Notes under the pieces: model-generated | Databases searched by the model: none | What the model was told of the DNA's origin: nothing | Seen by the model: the letters and a program-made list of their open reading frames with translations, nothing else | Source of the DNA: an uncultured Clostridia bacterium | Lineage (GTDB): Bacteria > Bacillota > Clostridia > Christensenellales > Borkfalkiaceae | Length of the DNA: 64,000 nt | Direction: 5' to 3' | Assembly: GCA_947625865.1 (NCBI GenBank) | Contig: CANQQD010000001.1 | Location: forward strand, 1-64,000 | In this document: piece after piece, positions 38,042 to 48,210 of the stretch | Numbering within the stretch: position 1 is the first letter of the stretch | Layout of the letters: the number at the start of each line of letters is the position of its first letter | Translations under genes and position numbers: made by a program

Positions 38042-39739
38042 TCATTGTTTTATATTTGCCACAACGGCCATGCCGTTGTTTAACAGACGGTTTTGTTTAA
38101 AGTTTACGCCGAGCACAACTTCCCCGCAGGGTTCAAACTGCACGGACCTGCCGCTCGTGTTAAAGTAGGCGGTAAGGCCGGCGTCGCCCTTTGAGCGCGC
38201 CATCTTCAACATTCCCCTCTCCGCCGAGATCTCTGCCCTGCCCCCTTCGAGTTCGGGCCTCTGTTTAAGGGCGAGTATCTCCTTTAATTTTTGTTTGAAT
38301 TCGGGGTCCTGCTCCGCCGCCCAGTCAAACGTGCGGCGGCTGTCGGGGTCGCCCGCGCCGTCAAGCGCGAGTTCGGTGCCGTAAAATACGCAGGGCATGC
38401 CCGGGAACATCACTTCGGCGCACAGCGCGCACAGAAGTTTGTCGGTGTTGCCGCCGACAAAACGGAACGCCCTCGGGGTGTCGTGGTCGTCCAAAAAATT
38501 GAGGGCCATTGCGTTGGCCTGTTCGGTGTTGTCCATAAGCAGGTCGTTGAGCCGCGCCGCCGCATATACGGCCTTTATGGAGAACATTCCAAAGTAATCC
38601 ATCAAAATTTTTTGTAATTTGTAATTCATAACTCCGTCAAATTGGTCCCCGCGCAGCCAATGCTCGTTCAAGTGCCAAATCTCGCCGAGAATCAGCGCCC
38701 GCGGATAAGATTGTTTTATTTCCAGCCGCAACTGCCGCCACATCACATGCGATACCTCGTCGGCAACGTCCAGCCGCAGCCCGTCAAAGCCGTATTTTAA
38801 CCAGTTTAAGGCAACATCGGCAAGATACCGCCTTGCAAGCGGGTTGCCCGTGTTCCACTTGGGCATATACGTGCAGTCGGCAAAGTGGGCATAACTGCCC
38901 GCCTCCCTCTCGGGCCCGCCGACATACGTAAACCAATTGAAATAGGGGGAAGCCCGTCCCCGATGCATAACGTCCTCAAAATAGGGGTGCGTTATGTCGC
39001 AGTGGTTTAAAACGGCGTCTAAAATCACCTTCATTCCCGAAGCGTGCGCCAAAGACAGCAGCTTTAAAAGGGTGTTTTTGTCGCCGAACTGCGGATCTAC
39101 TACGGCGTAGTCCTTTACGTTGTACTTATGGTTGCTGTCCGACAAAAATATGGGCGTCAGATAGAGGGCGTTTACTCCCAGATCTTTTAAGTAGGGCAGT
39201 TTTGAGATTATCCCCTCGAGATCGCCGCCCGTAAAGGAATACCTTGTTATCCGGCCGTCCCATGGGGTATTTATATATGAATCGTCCTTATTAAAGTCCC
39301 CGCGGGCAAACCTGTCCACAAAGATTTGGTAAAACACGGCGTGCCGCGTCCACTCCAGAACGGGCATCACGTCAACCGCGTTTATAAAGGGGAACTGGAA
39401 GAACGTATAATAGGCAAGTTCAAAATCGTAATCGGTTGTTAAACCTTCCTCGGAATAATAGTAGACGCGGCCCTTATGATATATTTTGAATATGTATGCA
39501 AGCCGTGCGTCCGGGAGGGTAAAATCGGCGCGGTAATATGCAAAATCCACGCCGGTGGCGCACCTGTGCATAAGGCAGGACGAGCGCCGTTTGGTAAAGT
39601 CGTATTTGTTGTTGTAAAGTATCTCCACCCTGTCGGGGATATCGCCCGCCGCCATCTTTAAAACAAGCGTAAGTTTATGGTCTGCGGTGGCGTAGGCATA
39701 GTTGCTTTCCGGCTTATGGTATACTGCGTATTTATTCAT
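38042..39739 (-). CDS. GH13 alpha-glycosidase (neopullulanase/cyclomaltodextrinase-like)
   Basis: 565 aa; DGLRLDVADEV, ILGEIWH, NFLDDHDTPR. Confidence 0.93.
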   Translation of the reverse strand: MNKYAVYHKPESNYAYATADHKLTLVLKMAAGDIPDRVEILYNNKYDFTKRRSSCLMHRCATGVDFAYYRADFTLPDARLAYIFKIYHKGRVYYYSEEGLTTDYDFELAYYTFFQFPFINAVDVMPVLEWTRHAVFYQIFVDRFARGDFNKDDSYINTPWDGRITRYSFTGGDLEGIISKLPYLKDLGVNALYLTPIFLSDSNHKYNVKDYAVVDPQFGDKNTLLKLLSLAHASGMKVILDAVLNHCDITHPYFEDVMHRGRASPYFNWFTYVGGPEREAGSYAHFADCTYMPKWNTGNPLARRYLADVALNWLKYGFDGLRLDVADEVSHVMWRQLRLEIKQSYPRALILGEIWHLNEHWLRGDQFDGVMNYKLQKILMDYFGMFSIKAVYAAARLNDLLMDNTEQANAMALNFLDDHDTPRAFRFVGGNTDKLLCALCAEVMFPGMPCVFYGTELALDGAGDPDSRRTFDWAAEQDPEFKQKLKEILALKQRPELEGGRAEISAERGMLKMARSKGDAGLTAYFNTSGRSVQFEPCGEVVLGVNFKQNRLLNNGMAVVANIKQ

Positions 39740-39753
39740 ATTAAACGTTTAAC
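39740..39753. promoter_or_regulatory. LacI-type operator-like palindrome ATTAAACGTTTAAC
   Basis: Palindromic core TTAAACGTTTAA immediately upstream of the GH13 start. Confidence 0.6.
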
Positions 39754-39820
39754 CTATGCTAAAAGCGGGTACCTCCATGCGCTTTTATCAAAAAAAACGC
39801 ATTCCTCTTTTGTGTGTATT

Positions 39821-40618
39821 CTACTTTACGCGCACCGTGTGTATGGTGCCCTGCACTCTTTCGATGGCCTTTGTGTAGCAGTCCATAAGCGCGTCCACGC
39901 GGGTCTGAAGGCTTGTGGGAACCAAATACATTTCTATTCCCATATTTGCGGCCGTTTGGTGTAGGGAGGCGTGCACCGTTACCATGTTGCAGGAGGGCAG
40001 GCCGTTCAAATCGTTGCCCTCTATAAACAGTATCCGGTTACAAATGCCGACTATCTCCTTTTTTAATGTGCGGTTATACATGTCCACGAGCACGATTTTA
40101 AAGTTGTCTTTGCCGAACTTGTTTTCACCCTCGGCCAATACATATTCAAAGTCCTGAAATACCTGAAAAAACAGTGCGTCGTTTATCTTTGCGTCTACCG
40201 CAAGCATGGGAACGTAATTTTCCACTGCGAGTTTGCGGAACTTGTCCTCCTCCATACCAAGGCAGATAATGGCGTCGGCCGTATCCACGCGCGTGGCTTC
40301 GGGCTGGCTGCGCATTATAAGATTTAAACCCCTGCCCTCGAAGGCTTGCCCCAAAAGGCGCAAAAAATCGTAGGTTTCGGCTTTTTGATATATGGAGTGG
40401 CACTTTTCCGTTACAATGATGATATTCCCGCTCTTGCTCAACGCAAAGGACTTGGCCAACCGCGACGGACGGAAATCGTACAGGTTTACTATCTGCAACA
40501 CCTTTCGTCTTGTGGCCTCGCTGTATCTGTCCGAATGTATGCCGTTTATTATGTAGGAAACGGTGGCAACAGATACGCCGGCCATGCGCGCGATATCCTT
40601 TATGGTCATTTTTTCCAT
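39821..40618 (-). CDS. LacI family transcriptional regulator (short effector domain)
   Basis: 265 aa; MTIKDIARMAGVSVATVSYIINGIHSDRYSEATRRKVLQIV. Confidence 0.92.
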   Translation of the reverse strand: MEKMTIKDIARMAGVSVATVSYIINGIHSDRYSEATRRKVLQIVNLYDFRPSRLAKSFALSKSGNIIIVTEKCHSIYQKAETYDFLRLLGQAFEGRGLNLIMRSQPEATRVDTADAIICLGMEEDKFRKLAVENYVPMLAVDAKINDALFFQVFQDFEYVLAEGENKFGKDNFKIVLVDMYNRTLKKEIVGICNRILFIEGNDLNGLPSCNMVTVHASLHQTAANMGIEMYLVPTSLQTRVDALMDCYTKAIERVQGTIHTVRVK

Positions 40619-40790
40619 ATCCGGTCGAGCTTTTACAGCTTAACCCTCCCCGCGCAAAAGGAGGAGGGCAAGCCGTATAAAAAATGGAGGTTGTCCGCCT
40701 TATACGGCGGTTTTTGGAGGCTGCGACCCCCGCTCTCCTCCCCGGAGAGAGGAGAGCAAGGCCGCAGTTTGAAGGAGAAAAATGAACTGT

Positions 40791-43700
40791 TTACTCTTTG
40801 GGAAGTTCTGACAGCTTGTGGATCTGTCCCGCCCACTTGGACCAGCCTTCCATGTACTTATCGAACATGGAGTCGGGAACATACACTTTGGTATCCTTGG
40901 GCAAATCGAACTTGCCTACATAGCCCTTGGAGCCCGCCAGAGCCTCGCTTGTGCTGTTGATTACAAGTTTTTTCAGCTTACTCGTTTGGGGATTTACGAA
41001 CAGAGGAGCCCAGTTGGCCCTTTCGGATACGATAATCTCTTCAACGCAGTCGGGTAAGAGCTCGGGTGCGGCGCTTGCCCAGTGAGGGTCGTAAACGTTG
41101 TAGTAAACCTTTTTGAAGGTGCAGCCTTCGAATACATGGTTGCCGCCGCTTGACGTTACGTTGTTGGCTTCGATATCCCATATATCCAGCCTGAGTTCGG
41201 TGAGTTTGCTCAATCCCGCGAACGCATAGTCGCTGAGCTTAATGCGGGGATCGCTTGCCAAGCTTGTGGAGGGCAGGGTGAGTTCGGTTATGTTTTCGCA
41301 ACCCATCAGAACGCCCTTGGATATGGTGGTTATCTTGTTGGTAAACGTAAACGAGGTGAAGCCCTTGCAGTTCTGGAAAGCATACTCCCCTATGGTAGTC
41401 AGGTTTTCGGGCAAGGTTACGTTTGCAAGCAACGTGCAGCCGTCAAACGCGTAAGCGCCTATGGAAGTAAGGCTTGCCGGCAGTTCTATCTTTTCAAGTT
41501 TTACGCAGCCCTGGAAAGCGTTTGCGCCTATGGACGTTACTTCTGCGGGTATTGTAATGCTCTGCAAGTTCACGCAGTTTGCAAATACGCCTGCGGGTAT
41601 GGTAGTTTGCGCGGCGGGCCAGCTTATCTTGGTTACGCCCGAAAGGCCGGAGAGCGCATAGCTGCCGATTTCGGTGAGGCCTGCGGGAAGTTGCAGGTTT
41701 GTAAGTTTGGTGCAATCGCGCAGAGCGTTGTCCTTGAGCTTGGTAACTTTGTCAAGACCGCCGATTTCGGTTACGCCCGTGCCCGCAAACAAACCGCCGA
41801 GCTCGGTTACGTCGGCAGGAAGATTTACCTTGCCTGCGAGCTTTTCGTTTCCGCTGAACGCGTTGGAGCTGTTTTTGATGAGTTCGGCCGTCGGGTCGAT
41901 GGTTCCCCAATCGCCCGTAAAGTCGCTGCCGGCAAAGGCTTCGGCGCCCAAAGATGTAAGGCTTGCGGGGAACTTGGTTATGGTTCCGCTGAAAGTACTT
42001 GCCTTGAACGCGTTTGCGCCTACCGATTCAAGCCCGTCGTAGAACTCCCAACCGCTATCGAACGTGCAGGCGGCAAAGGCCGAAGTTCCTATTGTCTTAA
42101 CCGTCTTGGGTACGTTGTACGCGCCCGTGAGGGTAAGTTTTGCAAATGCGCTGTTGCCTATATCTTCAAGCGCGGTGCAGTTCCAGGTTATGGAGTTGAC
42201 GGACGTTGTGTTGCCGAACGCCTGTACGCCTATGGAGGTGAGGCCCTTGCCCATTGTAAGGGCTATTTTGCCGCCCTCGGCCGAGGTTGTAAGGGTGTTG
42301 AACGCCTTTTCGCCTATGGTCTGTACGGAATCGGGTATGGCGTAGGTTGCGCTGTCTATTTTAATGTTATAGAAAGCCTGCTTGCCTATGGTCTGCAACG
42401 TTGAAGGCAGTTTGTTGAAGTTATTGGTGTAGTATGCCGAATAGAACGCATTGTCGCCTATGGTAACGAGACCGTCGTTAAGGGTTATATTGCAGCTGCG
42501 CAAATCGCTGAACGCATTTGCGGATATGTTCTTTACGTTTGCAGGTATCACAAGCGTTTTGAGCGACGAGAAGTTTGACATTACATATGAAGGTATCGTC
42601 TCAACGGTGTCGCCTATGGTGAGGTCGCTTATCTTACAGTTGTAGAACGGATAATTGCTCGACGAGGACGTTGCGCCCGTGTATGTGGCGGATTTTGCAT
42701 TCCAAACGAGTTTGGTTATGGGCGACGTATAGAACGCACGTTCGCCAATCTCCTGCAAGGAGGCGGGAATGGTTATTGAGGCAAGTTTATTTTTGCCGCC
42801 GCTTTGGTTACCGAAGGCATATCTGCCTATCTTTTGAACTCCGTTGCCCATCTCCACGGTGGTAAGGTTATCCATCCTGGTGCAGGCAAACTCGCCAATC
42901 TCCTTAACCGTATCGGAAATTACTACCGTCTTGGCATTACTATATGCAAATATACCTAAGGGCAGGCGTTCTACGCCGTCCGCAACGGTTATCGTTTCCA
43001 GCCTCTTCAGGTTGGTGGAGGTGAAACTACCGCCGTAGGCGCTGCCGTCCTTATACTTTTTGGAGCCGAATACCAGCTCGGTAACGTTGATGAGCGCGGT
43101 GGAGTCGTTGGTGGATATTGACCACTTTTCAACGTTTTCGGATATGGTTATTTTGTTGACTATTATGTTGCTGCCCGTGATGCCCGCAAAGGCGTCTTTT
43201 TCTATTACCTTTACGTTTGTGGGGATAATCACATGGTGGGTTTCCGCAACTTCCTTATCGTTTTTAACGCGGTAGGAAAGCAGAGTGCCGTTTTCGTCCA
43301 CTATCCACGCCCTTGTATCGGAGGGGTCGGTGAGCTTTAAGGAGAGTTCCTTCCAGCCATCGGCGGCCATATAGGTGGCAAGTTTGCCGTCGGGCACGTT
43401 GATGGTGGTAATTGTTTCGGGAAGGGTATCGTTGAGCGTGGGAGGGGTTTGGGCCTCTACGTTGAGTATGTTGAGCACGGTGCCCTGGAACCTGCCCGAT
43501 TCGTACGCAACCTCCGCAAACGCGCCCTCCGCTATGGTGGTTACGTCTGCGCCGATTGTAAACGACGTGTACTTTTTGGCGCCGGGTATAAATACCAGCG
43601 TATCGCCCGCCTTGTTGTATACGACGCTGTCTACGGCCTTTAAGTAGGGGTTGCCGTCAACTACGGTTATGTTGCTTACCGAGCGCAGAACGGCCGAGCC

Positions 43701-46700
43701 TATGCTCTGAACCTTTTCGTTGAGCTCTATGGAGCCCGAAGTGCTGAGGTACATCACCAGCTTGCCGCTTTCGTCTACGACAAGGCCCTTTGCGTCGAGT
43801 TCGTTGTCGTAAACGAACATCCAGGTGCCGTTAAAGGCGTCTTTTGCCCACTTGGTGTTGTACGCTTCCTTTGCGCCCTCGGGAATTACTACGCCGTATA
43901 TGCTGGCTGTGCTGCCGAACGCGCCCTTATCGATTGTTACGCCGTCAAGCGAGTCGGCCGTGTAGGCAAGGTGTACCTTTTTGGCCATTGCGCTGTTGGC
44001 TTTGAGCTGTTTAACGGTAGACGGGATATAAACGTCGCTTATAAGCCCCTCTATGCCGTTTATCTCGGTTATGCCCTCCTCATAGCGGATGGAATTTATC
44101 GGGCCCAAATTGGAGAAACCGCTACTGGTAATTATTTTGATATTGCCGCCGAAAACTATGTCGGTTATCTTTTGGCAATAGCTGAACGCCGAGGGAGCGT
44201 TGAATTCTTCGCCGAAGCTCTGGCCGATTTCTATCTTGCCCGCGATATGGGTGTACTCAAACGCATAGTTGCCTATTTTGTTGAGTTTTTGGTTGAACTG
44301 CGGGTTCCTTACGTTGTCCATATAGCAATAGCTGAACGCATAGTCGCCTATGGAAGTGAACACCGACAGATCGAGGGATTTAACCGCGTTGCACTCGTGG
44401 AATGCGTGGTTGCCCGCCGCCAGCTCCACTCCCTCCGCAAAGGTTATGTTGCTGAGCTTTATGGCGCGCGCAAACGCGAAGTCGGGTATCTCTTTGAGCT
44501 TGGTGCTCCTTATCTCCAGGGTGGTGAGGTTCTGCAGACCCTTGTCGGTGCTCTGCGCGGTTACTGCGGTGCCCGGATAGGTGAACGCCGCGCCGATGGA
44601 GGTGCAGTTTTCGCCGATTATTATGGACGTGCCGCCGTATTTGATCATTGCGCGCTCGCCGAATACCTCTATATTTGAAGTATCGTAGTTTACGGGCAGG
44701 CAGGCAAGGCCGTAGCGGCCGACCTTCTTCAAGCCGGGAGCAAGGAAAGTGGTTACCTTGGAAAGGCCCGTGCTGTTGGCCACGGTGTAAACCCAATCGT
44801 CGGCCAGCTCTTCAACGGAAACGCCCAAATCCACCCTTGTGAGGCCCGTGGACAGGAAGCTGCCCGTGGGGATAACTTTGAGGCCCTTGCCCTCTGCCGA
44901 TTTAACGGTGAGGTCGGTTAACTTCGAGCAACCGTCAAAGGCGTGCTCTTTGAGGCCTTCCTCCTCCATTGTGTCGGGCAAAACAACCTGCATTGTGGCG
45001 CCGGAGCAGCCCGCAAAGGCGTACTCGCCTATCGATTTGAGGGCGGTGAGCTTGGAGAAATCCACGCTTGTTATGCCCGTGAGGCCGCGGAAGGCGTCTT
45101 TGCCTATCGTCTCCAACGTGGCGGGAAGCGCCACTTCGCCCTTGAGCGAGGAGCCCTTAAAGGCGTTGTCGCCTATGGATGTGAGCTTTTCGTTAAATTC
45201 AATAGCCACGAGATTGGTTTTGTTTGCGAACGCGTCCGCGCCGATGGCCGTTACGTTTTCGGGAACTGTAAGGGTGTAGTTTTCGGGCATTTCGCCTTTG
45301 TAGCCCGTGAGGGTGGTGCCCGAAACAATCAGGCCCTCCTGCGATTCGAGCCAAGTCTCGTAATAAGGGGTGTCATCTATGGCGTGGTCGCCCATGTCGG
45401 AAACGGCGTCGATGCCCGAGATTGTCTGCAACTTGGAGCAGCCGTTAAAGGCATATGCGCCAACCGAGGTAACGCCCGCGGGAATTGTGATTGAAGTTAT
45501 GTTTTGGTTGCCCTTTACAAAATATGCGGGAACTGCCTCTACGCCCGAGCCTATTTCAACCTTGCTTGCGTTGAGGAATATGGCTTTCGTGCCCGAATAT
45601 GTTGCGTTTACTGCATTGTAGTTCACCGTGGCGAGGCTTTCGCAATCCGCAAAGGCGTCGGAGCCGATAACGGTAACTTTTTGGGGTATGGTAACCGAGG
45701 TTATGGGCGTGCCGTAGAAGGCCTCCGCGCCTATCCCTGTGAGGTTGGCGGGCAGCTCGAGCGCACCGGTAAGCCCCGTGCCGCGGAAAGCGGCCATGCC
45801 TATGGTCTGCACGTCGGCGTCGAAAGTTACTTTTTTGAGGGCAGATACGCCGTAGAACAGGTTGGCGGGAACATTTTTAACGCCCGCGCCTATTTCAACT
45901 TCGGCGAGCGAAGCGCAACCTGAGAATACGAGGCCGGCGATGGTGGTGTCCCCCACTTCGACCGCGTTGTATACAACTTTGGTGAGCGCGCTGCTCTGGA
46001 ACGCGCCCGCGCCCAACGTTTTAACCGAGCCCGCGATTGTAAACTCTTTGAGGCCTACGCCGCGGAAGGCCCGCGCGCCTATGGAAGTTATAACGCCCTT
46101 GGAGGTGTAGTCGGTGAGGGACGAAAGTCCGTCGAACGCCTCCGCGGGAATTTCGGATATGCCGCTGCCCAAAACAACCTTTTTGAGCCCCTTGAGCTTT
46201 TTGGTGAGGTTGGTGGGTATTGTTTTTACGCCGTCGCCGAAGGTGAGGGAAACTTCGCCCGAAACGCCGTCGAACGCAAGTTGGTCCACTTCGCCGTTGG
46301 CGTTGTATTCCAGCGTTTTGATGCCTGCGCCATTAAAAGCGTTGGAGCCGATCGTGAGCACGCCCGAGCCGATTTTTACGTCGGCCAGCGCCGTACAACC
46401 CGAAAAAGCCTTGTCGTTTACGGCGGTGACGGAGTCGGGCAAGTCTATCGCTTTGAGGGCCGTGCAACCCGCAAAAGCCGAGTTGCCCACTGCCTTTAAC
46501 GTTTGGGGCAAACTTACCGTTTGAAGTTTTGTGAGTTTTTCAAAGGCGTTTGCGGCTATGCCGAGGGTGTCCTCCGATACGGTAACGGAGACGTCGTCGC
46601 CGACATATTTAAACAGACAGCTGCCCAAATAGTTTGCGCCCGACTTTAAGCCCGCTACCCACTTGGTGCCGAAGAATGCGTTGGAGCCTATGGTCTCCAC

Positions 46701-47306
46701 TCCCTCTGCGCCCTCTACCGATTGCAGGTTTTGGGCGTTGCGGAAGGCCTGCTGGCCTATTACCTTTATTGTAGAGGGAATGAATATGCTCTTTATTGCA
46801 GTGTTGCTTTCGAAGCCCTTTTCGGCTATTTCGGTTACGTTTTTATCCTCGTGTCTGGAGGGGAATATTACCTCCTCCGGCAGGGTCTGGCCCAATTTGA
46901 GCTTGATTGAATAGGACCCGTCCTTCAAGGCGACAAAGTCGAAGTATGTATCGGCCGTGGCGTCCTTTACCTTCCATGCGGCATGCAACTCTGTGTCCGC
47001 GGAAACGGTGTCTGAGTCGAAGTCCCATTTTTGCGTGCAGCCGTCGTCCTTGTACCAACCGTCAAACGTGTAGCCGCCCTTGGTGGGCGCTGCAGGCTCG
47101 GTTATCTTGCCACCCTTTTTAACCGTTTGGGAAGGAACGTCCGTGCCCCCGTTTGTATCGAACGAAACGGTATATTGCGTTTCTTCGACGGGAGGGGGAG
47201 TTGGCGTGTTGGGATTTTGTTCGTTATTGCAGCCTGCGGCTATGCCCGCTACCGCGGATGCGCCGAAAATGCTGACTAATAAAACCACTAATTTTTTGTT
47301 TTTCAT
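40791..47306 (-). CDS. Giant BspA-like leucine-rich repeat (LRR_5) surface lipoprotein with an N-terminal InlB-type repeat
   Basis: 2171 aa; lipobox GIAAGC; YTVSFDTNGGTDVPSQTVKKGG...FDGWYKDDG; many IGxxAFxxC...LxxVxLPxxLTxI repeats. Confidence 0.93.
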   Translation of the reverse strand: MKNKKLVVLLVSIFGASAVAGIAAGCNNEQNPNTPTPPPVEETQYTVSFDTNGGTDVPSQTVKKGGKITEPAAPTKGGYTFDGWYKDDGCTQKWDFDSDTVSADTELHAAWKVKDATADTYFDFVALKDGSYSIKLKLGQTLPEEVIFPSRHEDKNVTEIAEKGFESNTAIKSIFIPSTIKVIGQQAFRNAQNLQSVEGAEGVETIGSNAFFGTKWVAGLKSGANYLGSCLFKYVGDDVSVTVSEDTLGIAANAFEKLTKLQTVSLPQTLKAVGNSAFAGCTALKAIDLPDSVTAVNDKAFSGCTALADVKIGSGVLTIGSNAFNGAGIKTLEYNANGEVDQLAFDGVSGEVSLTFGDGVKTIPTNLTKKLKGLKKVVLGSGISEIPAEAFDGLSSLTDYTSKGVITSIGARAFRGVGLKEFTIAGSVKTLGAGAFQSSALTKVVYNAVEVGDTTIAGLVFSGCASLAEVEIGAGVKNVPANLFYGVSALKKVTFDADVQTIGMAAFRGTGLTGALELPANLTGIGAEAFYGTPITSVTIPQKVTVIGSDAFADCESLATVNYNAVNATYSGTKAIFLNASKVEIGSGVEAVPAYFVKGNQNITSITIPAGVTSVGAYAFNGCSKLQTISGIDAVSDMGDHAIDDTPYYETWLESQEGLIVSGTTLTGYKGEMPENYTLTVPENVTAIGADAFANKTNLVAIEFNEKLTSIGDNAFKGSSLKGEVALPATLETIGKDAFRGLTGITSVDFSKLTALKSIGEYAFAGCSGATMQVVLPDTMEEEGLKEHAFDGCSKLTDLTVKSAEGKGLKVIPTGSFLSTGLTRVDLGVSVEELADDWVYTVANSTGLSKVTTFLAPGLKKVGRYGLACLPVNYDTSNIEVFGERAMIKYGGTSIIIGENCTSIGAAFTYPGTAVTAQSTDKGLQNLTTLEIRSTKLKEIPDFAFARAIKLSNITFAEGVELAAGNHAFHECNAVKSLDLSVFTSIGDYAFSYCYMDNVRNPQFNQKLNKIGNYAFEYTHIAGKIEIGQSFGEEFNAPSAFSYCQKITDIVFGGNIKIITSSGFSNLGPINSIRYEEGITEINGIEGLISDVYIPSTVKQLKANSAMAKKVHLAYTADSLDGVTIDKGAFGSTASIYGVVIPEGAKEAYNTKWAKDAFNGTWMFVYDNELDAKGLVVDESGKLVMYLSTSGSIELNEKVQSIGSAVLRSVSNITVVDGNPYLKAVDSVVYNKAGDTLVFIPGAKKYTSFTIGADVTTIAEGAFAEVAYESGRFQGTVLNILNVEAQTPPTLNDTLPETITTINVPDGKLATYMAADGWKELSLKLTDPSDTRAWIVDENGTLLSYRVKNDKEVAETHHVIIPTNVKVIEKDAFAGITGSNIIVNKITISENVEKWSISTNDSTALINVTELVFGSKKYKDGSAYGGSFTSTNLKRLETITVADGVERLPLGIFAYSNAKTVVISDTVKEIGEFACTRMDNLTTVEMGNGVQKIGRYAFGNQSGGKNKLASITIPASLQEIGERAFYTSPITKLVWNAKSATYTGATSSSSNYPFYNCKISDLTIGDTVETIPSYVMSNFSSLKTLVIPANVKNISANAFSDLRSCNITLNDGLVTIGDNAFYSAYYTNNFNKLPSTLQTIGKQAFYNIKIDSATYAIPDSVQTIGEKAFNTLTTSAEGGKIALTMGKGLTSIGVQAFGNTTSVNSITWNCTALEDIGNSAFAKLTLTGAYNVPKTVKTIGTSAFAACTFDSGWEFYDGLESVGANAFKASTFSGTITKFPASLTSLGAEAFAGSDFTGDWGTIDPTAELIKNSSNAFSGNEKLAGKVNLPADVTELGGLFAGTGVTEIGGLDKVTKLKDNALRDCTKLTNLQLPAGLTEIGSYALSGLSGVTKISWPAAQTTIPAGVFANCVNLQSITIPAEVTSIGANAFQGCVKLEKIELPASLTSIGAYAFDGCTLLANVTLPENLTTIGEYAFQNCKGFTSFTFTNKITTISKGVLMGCENITELTLPSTSLASDPRIKLSDYAFAGLSKLTELRLDIWDIEANNVTSSGGNHVFEGCTFKKVYYNVYDPHWASAAPELLPDCVEEIIVSERANWAPLFVNPQTSKLKKLVINSTSEALAGSKGYVGKFDLPKDTKVYVPDSMFDKYMEGWSKWAGQIHKLSELPKE

Positions 47307-47322
47307 TTATTTTTCCTCCTGA

Positions 47323-48198
47323 TTAATCCTGTGGTTCCATATATACGGTCATCCAGCCGCCTGCATCATAAAATTTGATGTAGATTCTGAAATGCCTTGT
47401 GTCGTTTACGGCATACTTGAACATGGGTTCGCCTCTGCCGGGCGCGGTATAGTCGCCGCCGCCCGCAAGGAACGAGCCGGTGTGGTTGTTGCCGCTGGAT
47501 TCAAACTGAACGCCGCGCTTGCCGTTTGCGAGTATGGGCGCTATCTGGTGTTTCTTTGACCCGCCCAAACCGACGGTGTAAACGGTTACTTCGTCGCCGT
47601 AGCTCAGTTCAAACCACTCGTTATAAAGCTGTACGGGTGCGCCGTAATCAAATTGGTAAGCCGAGCTTACGTCGGTGCCCGAAACGAACAGCGTTACTCT
47701 TTCGGTTTCGCCCGTGGCCGCACGCTTTATCGACATGTAGTGGTTGGGCGGTATTATAGTTTCATCGTCCGCAGGGACGGGGTCCTTGGGCTGGGACAGG
47801 TCGGCGCGCCAATCTGCGTACAGATATGTAACTCCGCTTCCCTCGGGCACGGTAGAATAGTAAGTAACGGTTGCCGATTCTATCGTCCACCAGCCGTTAA
47901 AGGAATAGTCGTTGCCGTCTTTGTCCTTTCTGTTGCCAACGGCGGCGGGAAGTTCCTCACCCGCAGCCAGCGTGCAACGGTATGCGTTGGGAACGTGTAT
48001 CTGTGCGCACTCCTCTTCGCTGAGTTTTTCGGCGCCGGACGGCACGGTGTAGCACACCGTCTGGCCGCCCTCTTGGTATGTGCCGGGCACAAGATATACC
48101 GTGGACGCGTCCTGTTCTGCGCTTGCGGCAAAACTTGCCCCCGCGCCGAGACCCGCGCACACTACTCCCGTCATCAAAATAGCTAAAAGTTTTTTCAT
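47323..48198 (-). CDS. Secreted hypothetical protein
   Basis: 291 aa; signal MKKLLAILMTGVVCAGLGAGASFAASA; YSFNGWW...VTYLYADW module; in operon with the amylase gene. Confidence 0.75.
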   Translation of the reverse strand: MKKLLAILMTGVVCAGLGAGASFAASAEQDASTVYLVPGTYQEGGQTVCYTVPSGAEKLSEEECAQIHVPNAYRCTLAAGEELPAAVGNRKDKDGNDYSFNGWWTIESATVTYYSTVPEGSGVTYLYADWRADLSQPKDPVPADDETIIPPNHYMSIKRAATGETERVTLFVSGTDVSSAYQFDYGAPVQLYNEWFELSYGDEVTVYTVGLGGSKKHQIAPILANGKRGVQFESSGNNHTGSFLAGGGDYTAPGRGEPMFKYAVNDTRHFRIYIKFYDAGGWMTVYMEPQD

Positions 48199-48210
48199 GT
48201 GAGTCCCTCC

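Noticed and set aside
41607-42404. 265-aa ORF opposite the BspA-like gene and similar ORFs at 43971-44678 and 48199-49656
   Set aside because: Shadow ORFs produced by repetitive LRR/amylase coding sequence
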